DNA of 64,000 nt from Herbaspirillum seropedicae (GTDB lineage: Bacteria > Pseudomonadota > Gammaproteobacteria > Burkholderiales > Burkholderiaceae_D), in the NCBI RefSeq assembly GCF_001040945.1, contig NZ_CP011930.1:1798001-1862000 (forward strand), in the 5' to 3' direction. The notes below the pieces were generated by a model that saw only the letters and a list, made by a program, of their open reading frames with translations, was not told the DNA's origin and did no database searches. Below are positions 1 to 9,222 of the stretch, one piece after another. The position numbers and the translations under genes are program-made. Within the stretch, counting starts at the first letter, position 1; each line of letters begins with the position of its first letter.

Positions 1-1392
1 CTGCAATGGCTGGCCCTGCCGGGAAAGTCGTGGACGCCGCAGATCGAGCGCGAGGGCGTGCCGGTGCTCGACGTGGCCATCATCGGTGGCGGCCAGGCTG
101 GCATGGCCGCTTCGGTGGCGCTGTCGCACCTGGGCATTCCCAATGTGATCTACGACCAGTCGCCCAAGGACTTCGAAGGCCCCTGGGCCACCACGGCGCG
201 CATGGAAACCCTGCGCTCGCCCAAGACCCTGACCGGCCCGGCGCTGGGCTTCCCGGCGCTGACCTTCCGCGCCTGGTTCGAGGCGCAGTTCGGGCTGGCT
301 GCGTGGGAGGCGCTGGACAAGATCCCGCGCCTGCAATGGATGGATTACCTGCGCTGGTTCCGTCGCGTGATGCAGCTCGATATCCGCAACGAGCATCGCG
401 TGCTGGCCGTGCAGCCGCGTGCCGACGGCATCGTGGCATTGCAATTGCAATCGCCGTCGGGCGCCGCCACCGTGCTGGCGCGCCGCGTGGTGGTGGCGAC
501 CGGCCGCGATGGCCTGGGCGGCGCCTATCTGCCGCCGCTGGCCGGGCAACTGCCGCGGGACCGCTGGGCCCATTCCTCCGACCTGTTCGACTATGCCAGC
601 CTCAAGGGCAAGCGCGTGGGCGTGATCGGCGGCGGCGCCTCGGCCATGGATAGCGCCGCGACCGCACTGGAAGAGGGCGCGGCCCGCGTGGACATGCTGA
701 TCCGCCGCAAGGACCTGCCGCGCATCAACAAGGGCAAGGGCTCGGGCAGCCCCGGCCTGGTCAATGGTCACCTGCATCTGCCGGATGAATGGAAATGGCG
801 CATCCGCCATTACGTCAATGCGCAGCAGGTGCCGCCGCCCTCGGGCAGCACCCGCCGCGTCTCGCGCTTTGCCAATGCGCGCTTCCTGCTGGGCACGGCG
901 ATCGAGTCGGTGCAGATCCAGCCAGATGGCGCGCTGCTGCTGCACACCAATCGCGGCCCGCTGGAGCTGGATTTCCTGTTCTTCTCCACTGGCTTCAAGA
1001 TCGACTGGAGCCTGCGCCGCGAATTCAGGGACATCGCCCCGCACATCCTCAACTGGAGCGACCGTTACACCCCGCCCGCCGGCGAAGAAGACCAGGAGCT
1101 GGCCGACTCGCCCTACCTGGGACCGGTGTTCGAATTCCAGCAAAAGACCCCGGGCAGCCTGCCGGGACTGGAGCGTGTGCATTGCTTCTGCTATCCGGCC
1201 GCGGCCAGCCATGGCACCGTCTCCGGCGACATCCCTGCCATCAGCGATGGCGCCTATCGCCTGGCGCAGGGCATTGCCGCGTTGATGTACAGCGAAGATG
1301 TGGAATACCACTACCGCAATATCCAGGCCTATGAAGAGCCCGAACTGGAAGGCGACGAGTGGACCGAGTCGCCATGGGAGCTGCCGGCATGA
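1..1392 (+). CDS. FAD/NAD(P)-dependent oxidoreductase, flavin monooxygenase-like (5' end outside window)
   Basis: The reading frame is open from the first base, so the true start lies to the left. Two Rossmann nucleotide-binding motifs are visible: GGGQAG at visible residues 29-34 (FAD) and GVIGGGASAMDSA near residues 208-218 (NAD(P)H). This two-dinucleotide layout is typical of flavin-containing monooxygenases and related oxidoreductases. The gene ends in an ATGA overlap with the first permease gene, so it is probably co-translated with the ABC importer. It may oxidise the imported substrate, but that substrate is unknown. The family call is solid; the exact reaction is not. Confidence 0.85.
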   Translation: MQWLALPGKSWTPQIEREGVPVLDVAIIGGGQAGMAASVALSHLGIPNVIYDQSPKDFEGPWATTARMETLRSPKTLTGPALGFPALTFRAWFEAQFGLAAWEALDKIPRLQWMDYLRWFRRVMQLDIRNEHRVLAVQPRADGIVALQLQSPSGAATVLARRVVVATGRDGLGGAYLPPLAGQLPRDRWAHSSDLFDYASLKGKRVGVIGGGASAMDSAATALEEGAARVDMLIRRKDLPRINKGKGSGSPGLVNGHLHLPDEWKWRIRHYVNAQQVPPPSGSTRRVSRFANARFLLGTAIESVQIQPDGALLLHTNRGPLELDFLFFSTGFKIDWSLRREFRDIAPHILNWSDRYTPPAGEEDQELADSPYLGPVFEFQQKTPGSLPGLERVHCFCYPAAASHGTVSGDIPAISDGAYRLAQGIAALMYSEDVEYHYRNIQAYEEPELEGDEWTESPWELPA

Positions 1393-2363
1393 GTGGCGCC
1401 ATCGCCCGGAGCGTGGTGCAGGCGCTGATGGTGGTGCTGTTGATGACGGTGATCGTCTTCTTCGGCCTGCACATGATCGGCAATCCGGTCGATATCCTGA
1501 TCGGCCAGGATGTCGACCAGGTCGACCGTCTGCGCATCATCCAGGAGCTGGGGCTGGACCAGCCGGTCTGGCGTCAGTACCTGGCCTTCCTCAATGGCGC
1601 GCTGCATGGCAACCTGGGCAACAGCTTCGTCTATAACACCCCGGCCATCCTGCTGATCTTCCAGCGTCTGCCGGCCACCCTCGAGCTGGCCTGTGCGGCG
1701 CTGTTGCTGGCCTTGGTGGTGGGCGTGCCGTTGGGTCTCTTCGCGGGCATGAAGCCGGATCATCCCTTCTCGCGCCTGGTCATGACCACCAGCATCTTCG
1801 GCTTTTCGCTGCCGACCTTCTGGATCGGCCTGATGCTGATCATGGCCTTTTCGGTCACGCTGGGCTGGCTGCCCTCGGGGGGACGCGGCCAGACCGCTGA
1901 ACTGTTCGGCGTGCAATGGTCGTGGCTGACGGCCGATGGCTGGCGTCACATGATCTTGCCGGCGATCAATCTGTCCTTGTTCAAGATTTCACTGGTCATT
2001 CGCCTCACCCGCGCCAATGTGCGCGAGGTGCTACCGATGGACTTCGTCAAGTTCGCCCGCGCCAAGGGACTCTCGCCTGCGCGCGTGGTGCTGATGTACG
2101 TGCTGCGCAATACCCTCATTCCGCTGGTGACGGTGGTGGGGCTGGAGTTTGGCTCCACGATTGCCTTTGCGGTCGTCACAGAAAGCATCTTCGCCTGGCC
2201 CGGCGCGGGCAAGCTGATCCTTGACAGCATCAATGCGCTGGATCGCCCGGTGATCGTGGCCTACCTGATGGTGATCGTCTGCATGTTCGTCACCATCAAC
2301 CTGGTGGTGGATGTGCTCTACAAGTTACTGGACCCGCGCGTGCGGGTGGAGGCCAAGCCATGA
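1389..2363 (+). CDS. ABC transporter permease, DppB/OppB type
   Basis: A 324-residue inner-membrane permease of the peptide/nickel importer family (binding-protein-dependent transport, inner-membrane component). It has an N-terminal membrane anchor, several further hydrophobic segments, and an EAA-type cytoplasmic loop at about residues 211-245 (EVLPMDFVKFARAKG...) that contacts the ATPases. I chose the ATG at 1389 because it overlaps the upstream stop as ATGA; an in-frame ATG lies 30 bases further up inside the upstream gene. It pairs with the next permease as the heterodimeric channel. Substrate cannot be read from sequence: this family also carries glutathione, nickel, oligosaccharides and other small organics. 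Confidence 0.93.
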   Translation: MSGAIARSVVQALMVVLLMTVIVFFGLHMIGNPVDILIGQDVDQVDRLRIIQELGLDQPVWRQYLAFLNGALHGNLGNSFVYNTPAILLIFQRLPATLELACAALLLALVVGVPLGLFAGMKPDHPFSRLVMTTSIFGFSLPTFWIGLMLIMAFSVTLGWLPSGGRGQTAELFGVQWSWLTADGWRHMILPAINLSLFKISLVIRLTRANVREVLPMDFVKFARAKGLSPARVVLMYVLRNTLIPLVTVVGLEFGSTIAFAVVTESIFAWPGAGKLILDSINALDRPVIVAYLMVIVCMFVTINLVVDVLYKLLDPRVRVEAKP

Positions 2364-3322
2364 GCGCGCCGCAGACCGAAGTGGGCATGACGCAAGAACA
2401 GGTGCGCGCCCGCGTGGCCGAGCTGTCGGCCTTCCAGGCCCCGCGCCGCGAATCGCCCTGGCGGCGCGTGATGCGCCACTTCGTGGCCTCGCGCTCGGCC
2501 ATGCTGGGGCTGGTGATCGTGCTCTTGCTGATCGTCGGTGCCATCGCCGCGCCCTGGATCACCCCACAGAATCCCTATGACCTGATGCAGCTCGATGTGC
2601 TCGATGCACGCCTGCATCCCGGCACGCTCAATGGCGCCGGCACCTATACCTATTGGCTGGGTACCGATGGACAAGGTCGCGACCTGGTCTCGGCCATTCT
2701 CTATGGCCTGCGCATCAGCGTAGGCATCGGCGTGGGCTCGGCCCTGATCGCTGGCGTGATCGGCACGCTCATCGGCCTCCTGGCTGCGTATGCCGGCGGC
2801 AAGCTCGATACGCTGCTCATGCGCTTTGCCGACCTGGTGCTGTCCTTCCCCTCCATCCTGGTGGCGATGCTGATCCTGGCCTATGTGGGCAAGGGCATCT
2901 TCAACGTGATGGCCACGCTGGTAGTGCTGGAGTGGGCTTATTACGCCCGTACCGCACGCGGCCAGGCGCTGGTGGAGCGACGCAAGGAATACGTGGAGGC
3001 CGCGCGCGGGCTGAACCTGTCGTCCTGGCGCATCATGGTGCGCCACATCCTGCCCAACTGCCTGCCGCCGCTCATCGTCATCGGCACCTTGCAGGTGGCG
3101 CGCGCCATCACGCTGGAAGCGACCTTGTCCTTCCTCGGCCTGGGCGTGCCCATTACCGAACCCTCGCTGGGCCTGCTCATTTCCAATGGATACCAATACA
3201 TGCTCTCGGGCGAATACTGGATCAGCTTCTATCCCGGCATCACGCTCTTGGTGGTGATCGTGGCCATCAACCTGGTCGGCGACCGCCTGCGCGACATCCT
3301 CAATCCACGGTGGCAGAAATGA
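2360..3322 (+). CDS. ABC transporter permease, DppC/OppC type
   Basis: A 320-residue partner permease. An N-terminal cytoplasmic extension of about 55 residues precedes the first transmembrane helix, as in the OppC/DppC N-terminal domain. The EAA loop lies at about residues 209-238 (EYVEAARGLNLSSWRIM...). The start overlaps the previous stop as ATGA, and the next gene overlaps this one in the same way, so the importer genes are translationally coupled. Length and topology are normal for the family. Confidence 0.93.
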   Translation: MSAPQTEVGMTQEQVRARVAELSAFQAPRRESPWRRVMRHFVASRSAMLGLVIVLLLIVGAIAAPWITPQNPYDLMQLDVLDARLHPGTLNGAGTYTYWLGTDGQGRDLVSAILYGLRISVGIGVGSALIAGVIGTLIGLLAAYAGGKLDTLLMRFADLVLSFPSILVAMLILAYVGKGIFNVMATLVVLEWAYYARTARGQALVERRKEYVEAARGLNLSSWRIMVRHILPNCLPPLIVIGTLQVARAITLEATLSFLGLGVPITEPSLGLLISNGYQYMLSGEYWISFYPGITLLVVIVAINLVGDRLRDILNPRWQK

Positions 3323-4311
3323 GCGCGCTCACGCTGGAAGTGCGCAATCTGCGCACGCATTTCTTTACTCCCGAAGGCGTGCTGCCGGCGGTCGATGACG
3401 TCTCCTTGTCGGTCGGTCGTGGCCGCATTCTGGGCCTGGTCGGCGAATCCGGTTCGGGCAAGAGCGTGACCGGTTTTTCCATCCTCGGCATGGTCGATGC
3501 ACCGGGCCGCATCGTCGGCGGCGAGATCCTGTTCCAGGGCCGCGACCTGGTGCGCATGGACAAGACGTCCCTGCGCGAATTGCAGGGCAATCGCATCGCC
3601 ATGATCTTCCAGGACCCGATGATGACCCTCAACCCGGTCCTGAAGGTGGAGGCGCAGATGGTCGACGCCGTGCTGGCGCACAGCAAGGTGAGCCGCCAGC
3701 AGGCCCGCGAACTGGCCCGCGACACCCTGGGCATGATGGGCATCGCCAGTCCGGAAGAACGGCTGCAGGCCTATCCGCATCAGTTGTCCGGTGGCATGCG
3801 CCAGCGCGTAGCCATCGCCATTGCGATGCTGCACAAGCCCGACCTGATCATCGCCGATGAACCGACTACCGCGCTGGATGTGACCATCCAGGCGCAGATC
3901 CTGTCGGAAGTGCAGAAGCTGGCGCGCCAGCATGGCACCGCGCTGATCTGGATCACGCACGACCTGTCGGTGGTGGCCGGCCTGGCCGATGAAGTGGCGG
4001 TGATGTACGCCGGGCGCATTGTCGAACAGGGCAGTGTGGATGCGGTGCTGGATGCGCCGCTGCATCCCTACACGCAAGGCCTGATCGGCAGCCTGCCCAG
4101 CAACAACCGGCGCGGTGCGCGCTTGCGCCAGATTCCCGGCATGACGCCCAATCTGTTGCACCTGCCGCCGACCTGCGCTTTTGCGGCCCGCTGTGAGCGC
4201 CTCTCCCAGCAATGTCTGGTGGCCCCTGCGATCAGCGAACCGTTGCCGGCGCACCGGGTGCGCTGCTATCACCCCACCCCGAGTACACAGAGCAGCGAGC
4301 AACATGGATAA
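3319..4311 (+). CDS. ABC transporter ATP-binding protein, DppD/OppD type
   Basis: A 330-residue ATPase. Walker A is GESGSGKS (42-49), the signature is LSGGMRQR (about 155-162) and Walker B is [12 protein letters not shown] (176-187). The C-terminus carries the Cys-containing oligopeptide-transporter extension ([14 protein letters not shown]) typical of OppD/DppD. The frame stays open far upstream, but the ATG at 3319 is preferred because it makes an ATGA overlap with the permease and begins at the normal ATPase N-terminus ([11 protein letters not shown]). It should heterodimerise with the next ATPase. Confidence 0.93.
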   Translation: MSALTLEVRNLRTHFFTPEGVLPAVDDVSLSVGRGRILGLVGESGSGKSVTGFSILGMVDAPGRIVGGEILFQGRDLVRMDKTSLRELQGNRIAMIFQDPMMTLNPVLKVEAQMVDAVLAHSKVSRQQARELARDTLGMMGIASPEERLQAYPHQLSGGMRQRVAIAIAMLHKPDLIIADEPTTALDVTIQAQILSEVQKLARQHGTALIWITHDLSVVAGLADEVAVMYAGRIVEQGSVDAVLDAPLHPYTQGLIGSLPSNNRRGARLRQIPGMTPNLLHLPPTCAFAARCERLSQQCLVAPAISEPLPAHRVRCYHPTPSTQSSEQHG

Positions 4312-5311
4312 GGCCGTCATTCCCCTGATCGAAACCCGCGCCGTCAGCCGCCGCTTCGGTGAGCGCCGCCAGGGCTGGCTGCAGCGCCAGCTGCAAGCGC
4401 GCGGCTGGAGCCGTCCGCCCGCCATCACGCATGCGCTGGATAAGGTGGATCTGAAAGTCTTGCCTGGCGAGGTAGTGGGCCTGGTGGGCGAATCCGGCTG
4501 TGGCAAGTCCACCCTGGGCCGGGTAGCCTGCGGTCTGCTCGATCCCTCCGATGGGCAGGTGCTGGTGAACGGCCGTGACCGCGCCAGCCTCAGCAGCAGG
4601 GAAGAAGCCGAGGCGCGTCTGCAGGTGCAGATGATCTTCCAGAATCCCTATGCGAGTCTGAACCCGCGCTTGCGCATCGACCAGATCGTCGGCGAGGCGG
4701 CGCAGGTCAATGGCAAGGTCGAGGGCGATCTTGATGACTACGTGTGCCAGCAGTTGCTGCGCGCCGGTCTCGATCCGGCCCTGCGCGACCGTTATCCGCA
4801 CCAGTTCTCCGGCGGCCAGCGCCAGCGCATCGGCATCGCCCGCGCCCTCGCCGTGCAGCCGCAGATGCTGGTCTGCGATGAAGCGGTGGCGGCGCTGGAT
4901 GTGTCGATCCAGGCGCAGATCCTCAACCTGTTCATGGACCTGCGCGCAGAGCTGGGTCTGACCTATCTCTTCATCAGCCATGACCTGGGTGTGGTAGAGC
5001 ACGTCTCGGACCGCGTGGTCATCATGTACCTGGGCCGGGTGGTGGAGAGTGCGCCGGTGGCCGAGCTGTTCGGCCAGCCCAATCATCCCTACACGCAGGC
5101 GCTGCTGGCCGAAGTGCCGCGCATGGGCGCGCGCAAGAAGGAATTCACCGCCATCAAGGGCGAGATCCCCAGTCCGCTGAACCCGCCCACCGGTTGCCAC
5201 TTCAACCCGCGCTGCCCGCATGCCACGCAGCGCTGCCGTGAAGAACAGCCCTTGCTGCGCGAGATCGCGCCGGGGCATATGAGCGCCTGCCATCTCAACG
5301 ATGGCCGTTGA
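4304..5311 (+). CDS. ABC transporter ATP-binding protein, DppF/OppF type
   Basis: A 335-residue ATPase with Walker A GESGCGKS (62-69), signature FSGGQRQR and Walker B ending DEAVAALD, the form usual in OppF/DppF. The C-terminal Cys-rich tail (CHFNPRCPHATQRC) is also typical. The ATG at 4304 overlaps the previous gene by 8 bases; earlier in-frame starts would run deep into that gene. The N-terminal stretch before Walker A is slightly long, with a basic insert (RRFGERRQGWLQRQ). It is the last transport gene before the hairpin repeats that separate it from the binding-protein gene. Confidence 0.92.
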   Translation: MDKAVIPLIETRAVSRRFGERRQGWLQRQLQARGWSRPPAITHALDKVDLKVLPGEVVGLVGESGCGKSTLGRVACGLLDPSDGQVLVNGRDRASLSSREEAEARLQVQMIFQNPYASLNPRLRIDQIVGEAAQVNGKVEGDLDDYVCQQLLRAGLDPALRDRYPHQFSGGQRQRIGIARALAVQPQMLVCDEAVAALDVSIQAQILNLFMDLRAELGLTYLFISHDLGVVEHVSDRVVIMYLGRVVESAPVAELFGQPNHPYTQALLAEVPRMGARKKEFTAIKGEIPSPLNPPTGCHFNPRCPHATQRCREEQPLLREIAPGHMSACHLNDGR

Positions 5312-5313
5312 TG

Positions 5314-5528
5314 AGGTTTATTGAAATGTTCTCCCTCCCGTTCGGACTGAGTAGGCCCCTTGGGGCCGTATCGAAGGCGCTGATGCCGCTGATGCCTCGG
5401 CAGCCACGCCTTCGATACGCAGCTGCGCTGCTACTCAGTCCGAACGGGAGCAGGGGGGCAATTCAGAAAAAGCCATTCAGGAAACCCCATCCAGAAAACC
5501 GCAAGTTGATGTATCCGCAGTGCTTCCA
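5314..5528 (+). repeat. 215-bp repeat unit 1 with REP-like hairpin
   Basis: First of two adjacent copies of a ~215-bp unit; the second follows three bases later. Inside is a long-armed inverted repeat: CCGTTCGGACTGAGTAG at about 5338-5354 pairs with CTACTCAGTCCGAACGG at 5431-5447. Smaller palindromes (GGCCCC/GGGGCC, CTTCGATACG) lie between. The same arms recur at 38606-38686, and one arm recurs inside both large elements. The unit starts right after the ATPase stop codon, so it would lie in the operon transcript. Confidence 0.9.
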
Positions 5529-5531
5529 ATA

Positions 5532-5747
5532 AGGTTTGTTGAGATGTTCTATTTTCCGTTCGGACTGAGTAGGCCCCTTTGGGGCCGTATCGAAGGCGCT
5601 GATGCCGCTGATGCCTCGGCAGCCAGGCCTTCGATACGCAGCTGCGCTGCTACTCAGTCCGAACGGGGGCAGGGGTGCAATTCAGAAAAAGCCATTCAGG
5701 AAACCCCATCCAGAAAACCGCAAGTTGATGTATCCGCAGTGCTTCCA
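5532..5747 (+). repeat. 215-bp repeat unit 2 with REP-like hairpin
   Basis: Second copy of the unit at 5314-5528. It aligns at an offset of 218-219 bases with a handful of substitutions and one inserted T. The inverted arms lie at about 5556-5572 and 5650-5666. The unit ends 24 bases before the ATG of the binding-protein gene and just ahead of that gene's ribosome site (GAGGAA). A transcript through the cluster would carry two stable hairpins here, a position known in other operons to let the binding protein be expressed above the membrane components. Confidence 0.9.
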
Positions 5748-5771
5748 CTTTGACCACAGAGGAACCCGATC

Positions 5772-7358
5772 ATGAAGAAAACCCTCCTGACCCGCCTGCT
5801 GGCCATCGCCCTGACCGGCGCAGCCCTGGCTGCCGCCGCCGATGCCGCGCATGCGCAGAACCTGAATATCGCCTTTGCCGATCCGCTCTCGTCGCTGGAC
5901 CCGCAGTTGAACAACCACGCCGGCGACCGCTCGGTGGATCTGCATTTCTGGGACCTGCTCGTCCAGAACGACTACAACAAGCTGGTGCCGGGCCTGGCCG
6001 TGAGCTGGAAGAACATCGACCCCAAGACCTGGGAGTTCAAGCTGCGTCCCAACGTCAAGTGGCAGGACGGCAAGCCCTTCACTGCGGACGACGTGATCTT
6101 TTCCTACCAGCGCGCCCGTGCGGTGCCGGGCAGCGTAGCGACCTTCGCCGGCTACCTGCGCACGGTCGAATCGGTGACCGCCAAGGACCCGCTGACCCTG
6201 GTCATCAAGACCAATATCCCTAACCCGGACCTGCCGCTGAACCTGGCCTCGGTGCACATCGTCAGCAAGCACATTGGTGAAAAATCCACCACCGAGAACT
6301 ACAACAGCGGCGCAGCGGTGATCGGCACCGGCCCCTACAAGTTCGTCTCCTACACCCCGGGCGACCGCGTGGTGATGCAGCGTAACGACGACTACTGGAA
6401 CGGCAAGCCGCTGTGGGAAAAGGTCAACTACCGCTACATCAACAACGGTGCAGCGCGCACTGCAGCGCTGCTCTCGGGCGATGTGGACGTGATCGACAAG
6501 GTCTCGGTGTCCGACCTGGCCAAGCTGAAGCAGTCGCCCAACGTCAAGGTCTATCCCTACAACGGCCTGCGCGTGCTGCTGATCCAGCCGAGTTTCCATC
6601 AAGGCCCCAGCCCCTTCATCACCGACAACAACGGCAAGCAGCTGGACAAGAACCCGCTGCTGGATGTGCGCGTGCGCCGCGCCATGTCGCTGGCCATCAA
6701 CCGCAAGGCCTTGATCGACCGCATCCTGCAGGGCGCAGCCACCGAGGCCAACCAATGGATGCCGGCCGACACCTTCGGCTACAACCCGGAGATCAAGAAC
6801 ATCCCCTTCGACGCCGCACAGGCCAAGAAGCTGCTGGCCGACGCCGGCTTCCCCGACGGTTTCAAGCTGACCATCCACGTGCCCAACGACCGCTATCCGC
6901 AAGCGCCGGAGACCATGCAGGCCGTGGCCCAGTTCTGGACCCGCATCGGCATCAAGACCCAGGTCGAAGTACTGCCCTGGGCGGCGTATTCCTCGCGCGC
7001 CAACAAGAACGAGTTCGCCGTCTCGGTGCTGGCCTGGGGTAACGGTACGGGCGAAGCCAGTTACGCGCTGGTCAACGTGCTGGGTTCGGTCGATCCCAAG
7101 AAGGGCATCGGCGCTTCCAACTGGAACCACTACAGCAGCCCCGCCGTGGACAAGGCCCTGGCCGATTCCACCGCTGAATTCGATGCGGCCAAGCGCGAAG
7201 CCATCCTGCGCGGCGCCGCCAAGACCGTCTCGGAGGAAGTGGGCGTGATTCCGCTGTACCACTACCAGAACATCTGGGCCGCCAAGAAGGGCCTGAAGGT
7301 CACCCCCATCAGCAGCGACCGCACCACCGCCATGATGGTGACCGAGGACAAGAAGTAA
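5772..7358 (+). CDS. ABC transporter substrate-binding protein, family 5 (peptide/nickel/opine type)
   Basis: A 528-residue periplasmic binding protein with a Sec signal peptide (MKKTLLTRLLAIALTGAALA..., cleavage likely near residue 28 after AHA). Family-5 features are present: an early SLDPQLNNH segment, the GTGPYKFVSYTPGDRVVM region and a paired-lobe length of about 500 residues. A clear GAGGAA ribosome site precedes the ATG. It should deliver substrate to the permeases encoded just upstream, and it follows the tandem hairpin repeats. It may belong to the KPN_01854-like binding proteins found beside luciferase-like monooxygenases; I recall that family but could not check it. Confidence 0.92.
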   Translation: MKKTLLTRLLAIALTGAALAAAADAAHAQNLNIAFADPLSSLDPQLNNHAGDRSVDLHFWDLLVQNDYNKLVPGLAVSWKNIDPKTWEFKLRPNVKWQDGKPFTADDVIFSYQRARAVPGSVATFAGYLRTVESVTAKDPLTLVIKTNIPNPDLPLNLASVHIVSKHIGEKSTTENYNSGAAVIGTGPYKFVSYTPGDRVVMQRNDDYWNGKPLWEKVNYRYINNGAARTAALLSGDVDVIDKVSVSDLAKLKQSPNVKVYPYNGLRVLLIQPSFHQGPSPFITDNNGKQLDKNPLLDVRVRRAMSLAINRKALIDRILQGAATEANQWMPADTFGYNPEIKNIPFDAAQAKKLLADAGFPDGFKLTIHVPNDRYPQAPETMQAVAQFWTRIGIKTQVEVLPWAAYSSRANKNEFAVSVLAWGNGTGEASYALVNVLGSVDPKKGIGASNWNHYSSPAVDKALADSTAEFDAAKREAILRGAAKTVSEEVGVIPLYHYQNIWAAKKGLKVTPISSDRTTAMMVTEDKK

Positions 7359-7362
7359 GGCC

Positions 7363-8694
7363 ATGCCCAACTTCTCCATCGACGTCAGCCCGGCCGACGA
7401 CCTGATCGACGTGCCTCGCCGCATCATCGTGCGGGGTGCGCATCCGGGCGAGCCGGTGCGGATTTCTTCCGCCACGCTGCGCAATGGAACGCAGTGGCGC
7501 AGCACGGCCTGCTACATCGCGGACGCCCATGGCAATGTGGATGTGAGCATGAACCCGGCCATCGACGGCGACTACTACGGCATCGACCCGATGGGTCTGC
7601 TGTGGTCGCAGAAGCCGGTGCAGGCCGGGCGGCGCGATCAGTTCCATGCCGATGTGATGGCGCCGCTGGAAACCACGCTGACCGTTTCTGCACTGGAGCA
7701 GCCGGGACTGCCACCCTGCACCCCGGCCAGCACGAGGCTGGTGCAGCGCCTGGCCGGCGCGGGTGTGACCCGCCGTGAAGTGCGCGAACTGGGCCTGGTC
7801 GGCACGCTCTTCCTGCCAGCCACGCCCGGGCCGCATCCCGCCGTGATGATCCTCAACGGATCGGGTGGCGGCATCAACGAGCCACGCGCGGCGCTGTATG
7901 CGTCGCGCGGTTACGCAGCCTTTGCACTGGCCTACTTCAAGGCGCCGGGCCTGTCGGATTACATCTCCAACACACCGCTGGAATATTTCGAGCGCGGCCT
8001 TGACTGGTTGCGCGCCGAAGTCAGTCCCTTGCATGACTTCGTCGCCATCAGCGGCCAGTCGCGTGGCGGCGAACTGGTCTTGCTGCTGGGGGCGACCTTC
8101 CCGCAGAAGGTCTCGGCGGTGTTGGCCTATGTCCCCAGCGCACTGGTACACAGCGGCCAGAACGCCGCCGATCCGACGATCGGCCGCGAAGGCCCGACCT
8201 GGCTGCTGCGCGGCCAGCCGCTGCCACACCAGTGGCAGGACAATCGGACCGCCAGCTGGGCGCCCTTCGACGAGGGCCCCGCACCGCATCGTCATGAACT
8301 GGCCATGCTGACCGCCTTGCAGGACGAAGAGGCGGTGGCGCGTGCGCGCATTCCGGTCGAAAAAATCGCCGCGCCCGTGTTGCTGCTGTCGGCCACCGAT
8401 GACGGCTCCTGGCCTTCCAGCCTGTATTGCGGCATGGTGCGCGACAAGCTCGCCGAAGTCGCCCATCCGTGGCCGGTGCTGTGGCGCAATTACGCCAATG
8501 CCGGCCATTCCATCCTGTTCCCGTTCGTGCCGACCACGCAGACCACCTATGCCCACCCGGTATCCGGGCGCATCAGCACCGGTGGCGGCGAGGCGGCGGC
8601 GAACGCTCGCGCTGATCTCGACTCCTGGCAGCAGGCGCAGCATTTCCTGCGCGACGCGCTGACCAGGCATTCATCCCCCAAGGAGACTTCATGA
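7363..8694 (+). CDS. Acyl-CoA thioester hydrolase / BAAT-family alpha/beta hydrolase
   Basis: A 443-residue protein with the two-domain layout of bile-acid-CoA:amino-acid N-acyltransferase relatives. An N-terminal beta-sandwich domain (about 1-130, DDLIDVPRRIIVRG...) is followed by an alpha/beta hydrolase domain. The likely triad is Ser233 (SGQSRGGE), Asp346 (ATDDGSW) and His382 (NAGHS). Animal members use Cys as nucleophile for amidation; Ser predicts hydrolysis. It starts four bases after the binding-protein stop and ends in an ATGA overlap with the next gene. It probably hydrolyses a thioester, ester or amide of the imported compound; the substrate is unknown. There is no signal peptide, so it acts in the cytoplasm. 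Confidence 0.85.
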   Translation: MPNFSIDVSPADDLIDVPRRIIVRGAHPGEPVRISSATLRNGTQWRSTACYIADAHGNVDVSMNPAIDGDYYGIDPMGLLWSQKPVQAGRRDQFHADVMAPLETTLTVSALEQPGLPPCTPASTRLVQRLAGAGVTRREVRELGLVGTLFLPATPGPHPAVMILNGSGGGINEPRAALYASRGYAAFALAYFKAPGLSDYISNTPLEYFERGLDWLRAEVSPLHDFVAISGQSRGGELVLLLGATFPQKVSAVLAYVPSALVHSGQNAADPTIGREGPTWLLRGQPLPHQWQDNRTASWAPFDEGPAPHRHELAMLTALQDEEAVARARIPVEKIAAPVLLLSATDDGSWPSSLYCGMVRDKLAEVAHPWPVLWRNYANAGHSILFPFVPTTQTTYAHPVSGRISTGGGEAAANARADLDSWQQAQHFLRDALTRHSSPKETS

Positions 8695-9212
8695 CTACCC
8701 CCGTCTACGACATCCACGCCGATGTCATCGACCAACTCGCCGGCCTGTCCGTCGGCAGTGCGCTGCATAGCCTGCGGCACCAGCGCGACAAGGTCGCGGT
8801 GGCCTCGCAAGGCAGCTACGACACCCTGTTCGATCCGGCCCTGGAAGGCATCGGCCTGGACGAACGCCTGCTGGTGGCGCTGTACGCCTGCCGCCTGGCC
8901 GGTGCAGACGACCTGGTGGCCCACTATCGTGCGCGCGCGTTGGTGATCTCGGTGGAGGCGGCGCAACTGGCCGCCGCCGAGACCGGCGAGCCCGAACAAC
9001 TGCCCGAAGGTCGCCTGCGCGCCATGCTGGTCTTCACGCGCGCGCTCACGCAGCGTCCGGTGGAAGGCGACAAGGCCGCCATCGAAAAGCTGCCCGCTGC
9101 CGGCATCAGCACGCCCGCCGTGGTGGCGTTGTCGCAGCTGATCGCCTTCGTGTCCTATCAATTGCGCGTGGTCGCTGGCCTGAAGGCCATGCGTGCTGCC
9201 GCTGCCCAGTAA
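8691..9212 (+). CDS. Carboxymuconolactone decarboxylase (CMD) domain protein, Avi_7170-like
   Basis: A 173-residue all-helical protein of the CMD/AhpD superfamily. The visible sequence lacks the AhpD CxxC pair (its only Cys is in ALYACRLAGADD), so it may be a non-redox partner of the next gene. It is translationally coupled to the BAAT gene (ATGA) and has a good AAGGAGA ribosome site. Paired CMD and alkylhydroperoxidase-domain genes beside family-5 ABC importers and FMN monooxygenases are a recurring, functionally uncharacterised arrangement, as I recall it. The subfamily assignment is from memory. Confidence 0.75.
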   Translation: MTTPVYDIHADVIDQLAGLSVGSALHSLRHQRDKVAVASQGSYDTLFDPALEGIGLDERLLVALYACRLAGADDLVAHYRARALVISVEAAQLAAAETGEPEQLPEGRLRAMLVFTRALTQRPVEGDKAAIEKLPAAGISTPAVVALSQLIAFVSYQLRVVAGLKAMRAAAAQ

Positions 9213-9222
9213 GGAGAGCCGC

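Noticed and set aside
5308..5753. Plus-strand frames of 74 and 77 codons across the tandem repeats.
   Set aside because: They are the same repeat read in two frames, without ribosome sites; the hairpin arms explain the similarity.
5682..7505. A 607-codon minus-strand frame opposite the binding-protein gene.
   Set aside because: Typical high-GC antisense frame: its composition mirrors the well-supported plus-strand protein with signal peptide and family motifs.
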